Below, piece after piece: positions 14,202 through 14,461 of a stretch of DNA of 14,461 nucleotides (its first letter is position 1; the number at the start of each line of letters is the position of its first letter). The translations under genes were made by a program, and so were the position numbers. The DNA is taken from positions 1 through 14,461 of the forward strand of contig DASPKO010000028.1 in NCBI GenBank assembly GCA_035628055.1. Reading direction: 5' to 3'. The notes under the pieces were generated by a model. The model was not told where the DNA came from and did not search any database. It saw only the letters and a program-made list of their open reading frames with translations. The DNA is from DASPKO01 sp035628055. Its GTDB lineage: Bacteria; Planctomycetota; Phycisphaerae; Phycisphaerales; UBA1924.

Positions 14202-14461
14202 ATGCCGATGATCCGCCTGCTCCGCACCGTCCGATTCAGCCTCAACCCCCCCGAGCCGGGGCGGGCTCCGGAGGACCTCGGCCCCCAGACCAACTCGTTC
14301 GCGGCCTACCCCACGATGCGCGGGCTCGGGCGGCACTACGAGCTGGACATCACCTGCCTCGGCGAGGTCAACCCGCAGACCGGCTACCTCATCAACATCC
14401 GCGACGTGGACCAGGCGGCGCGCCTCGCGGCCCTCCCCGTGATCGCGCACCACTGCCTCGA
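14202..14461 (+). CDS. 6-pyruvoyl-tetrahydropterin / 6-carboxytetrahydropterin synthase-like protein, N-terminal part, cut by window end
   Basis: The plus strand is open from ATG 14202 (or ATG 14208) to the edge, giving 86 codons plus two bases. The product begins MPMIRLLRTVRFSLN, then GLGRHYELDITCLGEVNPQTGYLINIRDVDQ. This matches the T-fold pattern of PTPS/QueD: an opening strand RxVRFS, then a HYELxxTxxGEVxPxTGxxINxxDxD block. Known active members bind zinc through a His in the first strand and an HGH triplet. Here those positions read FSLNPPE and LGRHY, so the zinc ligands are not obvious. That may mean a divergent or non-catalytic branch, or ligands elsewhere. No good Shine-Dalgarno precedes 14202. 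An in-frame ATG at 14151 with GAGGGGG just ahead is an alternative start adding 17 residues. It is divergent from the gsp cluster and probably unrelated to it. Confidence 0.7.
   Translation, partial: MPMIRLLRTVRFSLNPPEPGRAPEDLGPQTNSFAAYPTMRGLGRHYELDITCLGEVNPQTGYLINIRDVDQAARLAALPVIAHHCL

Overview
This is a very GC-rich bacterial window with no RNA genes, insertion sequences or CRISPR. Almost all of it is one minus-strand gene cluster for a type II secretion system (T2SS, general secretion pathway), read from right to left. The GC content, the composite inner-membrane platform genes and the enormous repeat-built gspD-like gene suggest a Planctomycetota-type genome or a relative, possibly a metagenome assembly. 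That placement is an inference; nothing in the window fixes the taxon.

Layout from right to left. At 14202-14461 (+) is the start of a divergent 6-pyruvoyl-tetrahydropterin/6-carboxytetrahydropterin synthase-like gene that runs off the window. A short divergent intergenic region with an 8-bp inverted repeat separates it from a minus-strand glutathione-peroxidase gene with a cysteine-rich N-terminus (13432-14121). Then come gspF (12192-13385, platform protein), a 153-bp gap with a good extended -10 promoter, gspG (major pseudopilin), gspH, gspI, gspJ and gspK (minor pseudopilins), a PilM-PilN-like gspL, and a gspM-like gene whose C-terminal half looks like GspC/PilP. From gspG to gspM the genes overlap by 1 or 4 bp or lie 8 bp apart, so they should be translationally coupled. 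A 71-bp gap with two GC hairpins separates gspM from the giant gspD-like gene, which occupies 5448 down to the left edge.

The gspD-like product has a signal peptide, a Pro/Ala-rich linker, one N0/STN-like domain and then about 20 consecutive secretin N-domain-like repeats within the window. Classical GspD has three. No secretin barrel is reached before the window ends. The reading frame carries one in-frame amber codon (TAG, 1591-1593) between two repeats and is then fully open for another 530 codons with clear repeat homology. The gene is therefore an interrupted giant gene, a sequencing error, or a read-through/recoding case.

Together the genes would build an inner-membrane platform (F, L, M with C-like part), a pseudopilus (G core, H-I-J-K tip) and a very long periplasmic stalk. 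The ATPase gspE, a separate gspC and the prepilin peptidase gspO are not in the window.
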